NCBI GenBank assembly: GCA_022511505.1
Contig: JAFLTK010000235.1
Coordinates: 1 to 20,337, forward strand
Source: Muribaculaceae bacterium
GTDB lineage: Bacteria; Bacteroidota; Bacteroidia; Bacteroidales; Muribaculaceae
Direction of reading: 5' to 3'
Length of the DNA: 20,337 nucleotides
A program made the position numbers and the translations under genes. The notes under the pieces were generated by a model, which was not told where the DNA came from, ran no database searches, and saw nothing but the letters and a program-made list of their open reading frames with translations. Shown piece after piece: positions 16,368-20,337 of this stretch (position 1 is the first letter of the stretch; the number at the start of each line of letters is the position of its first letter).

Positions 16368-16460
16368 TACTTTAAGAAACAATACCTTCTGTCAATTTCT
16401 TAAAGTATACTTTAAAGATTTGCAATTTCAGCAATTTCTTAAAGTATAGTTTAAGAAATT
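16368..16460. repeat. Cluster of five copies of TTTCTTAAAGTA in alternating orientation, forming palindromes
   Basis: Forward copies are at 16396-16407 and 16435-16446. Reverse copies are at 16368-16379 (perfect), 16408-16418 (degenerate, TACTTTAAAGA) and 16447-16458 (one mismatch). Adjacent pairs make two head-to-head palindromes of about 24 bases whose starts are 39 bases apart. The second folds as a hairpin with 11-base perfect arms (16433-16443, 16450-16460) and a 6-base loop. The lone reverse copy also pairs with the first forward copy. It lies between convergent genes 15590-16273 and 16504-17349. The stems are almost all A/T and no U-run follows, so this is not a typical intrinsic terminator. 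A protein-binding array or a transcript-end structure are both possible. Confidence 0.75.
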
Positions 16461-16503
16461 AACGTGAAATTTTGATGAAAGGCTTAACTGTAAAAGTTGG
16501 AAG

Positions 16504-17349
16504 TTAGTGAAGTGGGGAGCGGGGGAAGGCGTCGATGAAACTGCCGGGGGTGGCGTTGATGATTGAGATGCCGCGGCGCGAGGCGTAGCGGGCAATTTGG
16601 TGATAACTGCTGAAGGCGATGTGGAAACTGAGAAGAATTTCGTGGAGTTTAACATCTTTATAGACGGCTGTGACGCGATTTTGCTCGTGCTTGTCTTCCT
16701 CGTAGAAATGGGGCTGAACGGAAATGACGGTATTGTTGTCGTCGACGCTCAATGTGCGAGTCCACGAGTGGTCGGCACCAACGATGACAATCTCTCGGTA
16801 GCCGGCTCGAATGGCAGTCATTATGGCGGGTATAAGCACGTTGCGTGGTCTTGGCATCGCGAGACCGGCATCAAATAACTTGAAGGTCACGCTATCAAAA
16901 CCCTCGGCTCCGATAAAGTTAAACCGCTCGATAGTGATATTCCGGTTGTCAACGACAACGTCGCTTAGTTTGGCACCGACAGGGATGTAGAGAGTCATCT
17001 TCCATGTGACTTTGGAGAGATTATCGATGAGGCGAGCGACGTTTAGGTCATCGGTTGACTGGAAGAAATGTGGGTCGGCAAGGATGTAGTGATTCGGCTT
17101 AATTTCGAAGAATACCGGCGCATTGGCTGCAAAGTTAACGGCCATAGTGTCGTTAGATTGCAAAAGCGACAAGTTGCTTTCAATCACGTCGTTGAGCGAC
17201 GGGCCGTTGCCGAGGATAATGATGCGACCGCCATCGGTCTTGCTGACAGTGGGGCGTCGCGACTTTAATGTGACCTTTATCAGTGACTTAACGGTAGCCC
17301 CGAGATTGGTAAGCATCTCCCCTACTTTCTCAAATGTCTTCGTTGCCAT
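16504..17349 (-). CDS. DUF115/MptE-like Rossmann-type protein
   Basis: A 281-residue protein resembling the DUF115 (6-hydroxymethylpterin diphosphokinase MptE-like) group, which includes Maf-type and sialyltransferase-like proteins acting on nonulosonate or other surface sugars. The hallmark is IIILGNGPSLND at about residues 43-54, a nucleotide- or sugar-nucleotide-binding loop also seen in sialyltransferase family GT42. Later matches are IPAIMTAIRAGYREIVIVGA with DHSWT (about 170-195), and GISIINATPGSFIDAFPR near the C-terminus. The N-terminus is basic (TLKSRRPTVSK) with no signal peptide. Last gene of a four-gene operon, it overlaps the epimerase-like gene by 20 bases. A glycosyltransferase role is an inference; the pterin name carries no weight here. 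Confidence 0.72.
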   Translation of the reverse strand: MATKTFEKVGEMLTNLGATVKSLIKVTLKSRRPTVSKTDGGRIIILGNGPSLNDVIESNLSLLQSNDTMAVNFAANAPVFFEIKPNHYILADPHFFQSTDDLNVARLIDNLSKVTWKMTLYIPVGAKLSDVVVDNRNITIERFNFIGAEGFDSVTFKLFDAGLAMPRPRNVLIPAIMTAIRAGYREIVIVGADHSWTRTLSVDDNNTVISVQPHFYEEDKHEQNRVTAVYKDVKLHEILLSFHIAFSSYHQIARYASRRGISIINATPGSFIDAFPRSPLH

Positions 17350-18064
17350 AGTTGTGGGTCATTATGAAGCGGAGCGTATCTCGAGGTATAACGCCTTTAA
17401 TCTCAGTTGGTTGTGTGGTAGATGTCTGCTCGATTGTCAGGTCATAGAGATCGCGAGTTCCGAGCAAAGTCTGTACCCACTTGGCGGCACGGCGTGAGAG
17501 CATGTAGATGCGTTTGCCGTTAAGTCGGGTGGCAAAAGCCTCGGCTATCTCTTTTAGCCGTGGTGTTGTACCGTCGTGGAAGTGGACAGTAACAGGCGCA
17601 TTTTCATCGAGGCCAAGGGCAACAATGGCGGCGGCAAGGTCGGCGGCGTGGACAATTTCGCGAGGACCGGTTTCAACACCGTCGACGTGGAAATAGAGGC
17701 CGCTATTAATCGCTTTAAGCAACCGCATCGGCATCCCTGTCATGCCGGTGCCGATAATCCAACCGGTGAAAACTTCGACAGTCTGACAATCAAAATCAAC
17801 TTTTTGCATCCCGGGCGTCTTGATAATGATGAGTCTATTAAAATCAGCGCTTTTATCCTTAAGCATCTGAATATCAACGTTATCACAAGCAACTGCAACC
17901 ACTCGGTCACTAATCTCTTCGCTTTTCGCCTCACTGGAGAAATACTCTAAACTCATTGCCTTTCCGACACCGCTATCTTCGATAGCCTTGACTATGAAAG
18001 GTGTCAGAAATGATTCGGGCGACGATAAAACCCACGTCGTTTTAGGATTAACGTTATCGGCCAT
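17330..18064 (-). CDS. Degenerate extended-SDR / NAD-dependent epimerase-like protein
   Basis: A 244-residue protein from ATG 18064 (MADNVNPKTT). An upstream non-ATG start at 18100 would run 35 bases into the nucleotidyltransferase gene. GAGGAGG lies shortly before the ATG, one of few clear Shine-Dalgarno-like sites here. The second half has the epimerase pattern: FTGWIIGTGMTG (about 110-121, at the usual RxxNVYGPG place) and REIVHAADLAAAIVALG (about 144-160), as in sugar-nucleotide epimerases. The first strand-loop reads TTWVLSSPESFLTPFIVKAI with no GxxGxxG, and no clear YxxxK catalytic pair is seen. It may have lost catalysis and act as a binding or scaffold protein. One base separates it from the upstream gene. 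Confidence 0.75.
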   Translation of the reverse strand: MADNVNPKTTWVLSSPESFLTPFIVKAIEDSGVGKAMSLEYFSSEAKSEEISDRVVAVACDNVDIQMLKDKSADFNRLIIIKTPGMQKVDFDCQTVEVFTGWIIGTGMTGMPMRLLKAINSGLYFHVDGVETGPREIVHAADLAAAIVALGLDENAPVTVHFHDGTTPRLKEIAEAFATRLNGKRIYMLSRRAAKWVQTLLGTRDLYDLTIEQTSTTQPTEIKGVIPRDTLRFIMTHNYGNEDI

Positions 18065-18065
18065 T

Positions 18066-18797
18066 TCACATCTCCTCCTCGGCAGCATTAAGTTTGTCAA
18101 TCGAGCCTATATCGTGCCACATATATTTCTCCGTAGGCTCGTATCCTTTGATTACCAACTCTTTACAATTATCAATATAGAAAGGCATTATCGAGAAACG
18201 AGGCTCGGCGCTATACTGTTCGAGCATGCCGAAAACCGATGGAGAAATGACATGAATACCACCAAAGGCTCGCATTTTCATGCCGGCGGGTTCAATGCCG
18301 GCGGGTTTTACCTCGCCTGTTGTCAGATTTGTCCAACCGAGCATGCGTTCAGTCCCCGGGTCAAAAAGCAACTGTCGGCTTGATTTTCGTTCTTTTGTTA
18401 GCAAAGTCACGTCTGCGATTGAAGATATATGCGCTTCAACCATGCGGTGAAGATTGACATCGGTCAGTATATCAGCGTTATGCACGATGAAAGGTTGGTC
18501 GCCGTCAAGAAATTGGCGTGCCTTGAGTATACCGCCGCCGGTGTCGAGCAGCATGTCGGTTTCATCGCTGATTATGAAATTTACGTCCGAGCGACCGGTC
18601 GCATTCAGATGGTCAACAATCATTTGACCGTGATGATGGACGTTGACAACAATCGTGTCAACTCCAGCCTCGACGAGACGGTCAACGACATGGTCAATCA
18701 TCGGCCGACCGCCTACCTCAACAAGCGCTTTTGGCTTAAAATCGGTCAACGGCCGCAGGCGAGTGCCAAGCCCGGCGGCAAATATCATTGCTTTCAT
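18066..18797 (-). CDS. NDP-sugar nucleotidyltransferase, MurU-like
   Basis: A 243-residue nucleotidyltransferase of the sugar-1-phosphate family, predicted to form an NDP-sugar from a sugar 1-phosphate and NTP. Motifs are AAGLGTRLRPLTDFKPKAL at residues 7-25 (signature nucleotide loop with the catalytic Lys), GGRPMIDHVVDRL (about 29-41), FIVHNADILTDVNL (about 107-120, with the metal-binding Asp) and KYMWHDIGSIDKL near the C-terminus. Length and neighbour fit MurU, which makes UDP-MurNAc from MurNAc-1-phosphate in peptidoglycan salvage alongside AmgK. The substrate is inferred from context; a mannose-1-phosphate guanylyltransferase-like role cannot be excluded. It overlaps the kinase-RapZ gene by 4 bases (ATGA). 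Confidence 0.85.
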   Translation of the reverse strand: MKAMIFAAGLGTRLRPLTDFKPKALVEVGGRPMIDHVVDRLVEAGVDTIVVNVHHHGQMIVDHLNATGRSDVNFIISDETDMLLDTGGGILKARQFLDGDQPFIVHNADILTDVNLHRMVEAHISSIADVTLLTKERKSSRQLLFDPGTERMLGWTNLTTGEVKPAGIEPAGMKMRAFGGIHVISPSVFGMLEQYSAEPRFSIMPFYIDNCKELVIKGYEPTEKYMWHDIGSIDKLNAAEEEM

Positions 18798-20221
18798 CTG
18801 CTCTCTAATGTCTTTTCAATATTTTGCTCGCGGTGGATGAGTTCGACCTTGACATTAAACAGTCTATTAATGTGTTGGGCAAGGTGTTGCGCGCAGTAAA
18901 CCGAACGGTGTTGGCCTCCGGTGCAACCAAAGGCGACCATTAGGTTGGTGAAACCGCGCTCCATATAGCGTTTTACCGTTGAATCGACAAGGGCGTAAAC
19001 ATGCTCAAGGAATGTCAGAATCTCGCCATCGTCCTCAAGATATTTGATAACCGGTTCGTCAAGCCCGGTGAACGGTTTATAGCGTTCATATTTGCCGGGG
19101 TTGTTGACGCCGCGGCAGTCAAACACATAACCGCCGCCGTTGCCGCTCGGGTCATTGGGTATACCTTTCTTATAAGCAAACGAGAGAACTTTGACAGTCA
19201 AGGTGTGTTTCTTGCGCTCGTCGGCAAACTGTTTCAGATTGACAAGATTGTTGAGGACCTCGGTCAGATAGGGATACTCGGTATATGGCTTCGAGAGAAG
19301 TTGGCGCAAGTTTTCAATTGCAAAGGGGACGCTCTGCATGAAATGGGGCTTCTTTTCAAAATAGCCTCTAAAACCGTATGCTCCAAGCACCTGCAGTGTT
19401 CTAAACAAGACAAAGTGACGCAACTGGTCGTTGAAATACTCGCGGTCAACCGGCTTGTATTTTCTTAGCGCGTCAACATATTCGTCTACCAATTCTTGAC
19501 GAAGGCTGTCGGGGAAGTTAGCCTTAGCCTGCCATAGGAACGAGGCGACATCATAGTAGAACGGGCCTTTGCGACCACCTTGGAAGTCGATAAACCATGG
19601 GGTTCCGTTTTGCACCATCACGTTGCGCGACTGGAAGTCGCGATACATGAAAGTACTTGACGAACTGCGCATTAGCACCTCGGCCATGCGTTCAAAATCG
19701 TCCTCGAGTTTATCTTCCTGAAACTCCAAACCGGTTGCCTTAAGGAAGCAGTATTTGAAATAGTTGAGGTCCCACATGATTGCGCGCTTGTCAAACTCGG
19801 CGACGGGGTAGCAAACATCAAAATTGAGACCCACGGCTCCACCAAACTGAATATCAGGCAATAAGCGGATTGTATCGCGAAGCAATCGGCGCTCTTCTTC
19901 GCCAAAAACACGCGTTTTACATCCCTTCTCGAGCGCGTTAAACAGAAGCGTGTCGCCAAGGTCTTGCTGAACGTATGCCATCCGGTCGGCCGAAATCGCA
20001 AGCACCTTGGGCACGGGAAGTCCACGCTTACCGAAGTGGTCGGCAAGATATATAAACGCTTCGTTTTCAGAGGCTACGGTTCCAATCACGCCAATCAGTG
20101 GCTGCGAACCCGAAAGCCTGAAATAGCGTCGATTAGAACCCGATGAGGGCAACTCATCGATTGCCGTAGGGTCAGAACCTGTAACTTCGCGATATAGTCG
20201 GAATAGTTTGGACTCTTTCAT
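18794..20221 (-). CDS. AmgK-like sugar kinase fused to a RapZ C-terminal domain
   Basis: A 475-residue two-domain protein. The N-terminal part (about 1-335) is an aminoglycoside-phosphotransferase-type kinase. Its catalytic loop is YRDFQSRNVMV (D195, N200), followed by FIDFQGGRKGPFYYDVASFL (D212, the usual metal ligand). It resembles AmgK, which phosphorylates MurNAc/GlcNAc at C1. The first position of the loop is Tyr where many relatives have His. The C-terminal part (about 343-467) is the RapZ C-terminal domain, with GGYVFDCRGVNNPG, PFTGLDEPV and GCTGGQHRSV (432-441). In E. coli this domain senses glucosamine-6-phosphate and binds the GlmZ RNA. RapZ's own N-terminal Walker A domain is absent and replaced by the kinase. 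It heads the operon, with the next gene overlapping by ATGA. Confidence 0.88.
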   Translation of the reverse strand: MKESKLFRLYREVTGSDPTAIDELPSSGSNRRYFRLSGSQPLIGVIGTVASENEAFIYLADHFGKRGLPVPKVLAISADRMAYVQQDLGDTLLFNALEKGCKTRVFGEEERRLLRDTIRLLPDIQFGGAVGLNFDVCYPVAEFDKRAIMWDLNYFKYCFLKATGLEFQEDKLEDDFERMAEVLMRSSSSTFMYRDFQSRNVMVQNGTPWFIDFQGGRKGPFYYDVASFLWQAKANFPDSLRQELVDEYVDALRKYKPVDREYFNDQLRHFVLFRTLQVLGAYGFRGYFEKKPHFMQSVPFAIENLRQLLSKPYTEYPYLTEVLNNLVNLKQFADERKKHTLTVKVLSFAYKKGIPNDPSGNGGGYVFDCRGVNNPGKYERYKPFTGLDEPVIKYLEDDGEILTFLEHVYALVDSTVKRYMERGFTNLMVAFGCTGGQHRSVYCAQHLAQHINRLFNVKVELIHREQNIEKTLESR

Positions 20222-20235
20222 CTGCTTCAGAAGAT

Positions 20236-20265
20236 AATAAAAATGGGGAGCACGCGGTACTCCCC
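20236..20265 (-). terminator. Intrinsic terminator after tRNA-Arg, just before the kinase-RapZ gene
   Basis: On the minus strand GGGGAGTAC (20265-20257) pairs with GTGCTCCCC (20253-20245) across a three-base loop CGC, a 9-base stem with one G-U pair. It is followed by ATTTTTATTATC. This is a good intrinsic terminator for the tRNA-Arg transcript. It ends only about 15 bases before the ATG of the downstream gene, leaving little room for a separate promoter. Confidence 0.85.
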
Positions 20266-20284
20266 GGTTGTTAATCGGTTAGGG

Positions 20285-20337
20285 TACACCTGTAGGGAAT
20301 CGAACCCTAATCAGAGGAACCGGAATCCCCTATTCTA
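20285..20337 (-). tRNA. tRNA-Arg (anticodon CCG), 3' part; 5' part outside window
   Basis: Read on the minus strand, the bases fold as the 3' part of a tRNA. The anticodon stem GGGGA/TCCTC has one G-U pair and the 7-base loop TTCCGGT, with anticodon CCG at 20323-20321 and T at position 33. A 4-base variable loop follows, then a T-stem TAGGG/CCCTA with loop TTCGATT. The 3' acceptor strand is CAGGTGT with discriminator A at 20285. The next bases are CCC, so CCA is not encoded. The acceptor 5' strand and most of the D arm are outside the window. CCG reads the Arg codon CGG. Confidence 0.85.

Noticed and set aside
16368..16460. CRISPR array
   Set aside because: Repeat units are 12 bases, alternate in orientation, and have no unique spacers of uniform length; no cas genes are nearby.
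18065..18100. Non-ATG start at 18100 for the epimerase-like gene
   Set aside because: It would lie inside the nucleotidyltransferase gene; ATG 18064 has a purine-rich site before it and fits the operon spacing.

Overview
The window looks like chromosomal DNA from a Bacteroidales bacterium, possibly a gut Muribaculaceae-type lineage. The evidence for the phylum is the gene content (a Bacteroidota-type long QueA, a DsbD of about 680 residues, a family 9 pectate lyase with a Por-type C-terminal sorting tail, and a kinase fused to a RapZ C-terminal domain), TAnnTTTG-like -7 promoter boxes, few clear Shine-Dalgarno sites, and a tRNA gene with no encoded CCA end. The lineage below phylum is an inference. 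Coding density is high, and no gene-free stretch reaches 300 bases.

Layout. Bases 2-3405 (+) hold the 3' end of a class I fumarase, then queA and a long RelA/SpoT homologue, closely spaced. These meet, with only 7 bases between stop codons, a minus-strand operon (3413-7525): dsbD, a coupled unknown gene starting at GTG, and a FemAB-like acetyltransferase. From the dsbD promoter region nhaA runs the other way (7706-9139, +). A strong bidirectional terminator separates nhaA from a secreted PL9 pectate lyase (9223-11982, -), preceded by an MFS transporter gene (12073-13542, -). A divergent promoter region then leads to an AI-2E-type permease, a RadC-family gene and an unrecognised gene (13670-16273, +). 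The convergent gap after it (16274-16503) contains an unexplained AT-rich palindromic repeat cluster. The right end (16504-20221, -) is a tight four-gene operon downstream of a tRNA-Arg(CCG) gene and its terminator.

Functional reading. The right-hand operon is the most interesting part. It contains a predicted AmgK-like sugar kinase fused to a RapZ-type C-terminal domain, a MurU-like nucleotidyltransferase, a degenerate epimerase-like Rossmann protein and a DUF115/MptE-like protein. Together these suggest cell-wall amino-sugar salvage joined to a glucosamine-6-phosphate-sensing module. Second in interest is the RelA/SpoT homologue: its hydrolase motifs look intact, but the motifs that define an active synthetase are altered. 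The palindrome cluster at 16368-16460 is third. Nothing resembling a phage, an insertion sequence, a CRISPR array or a defence island was seen.
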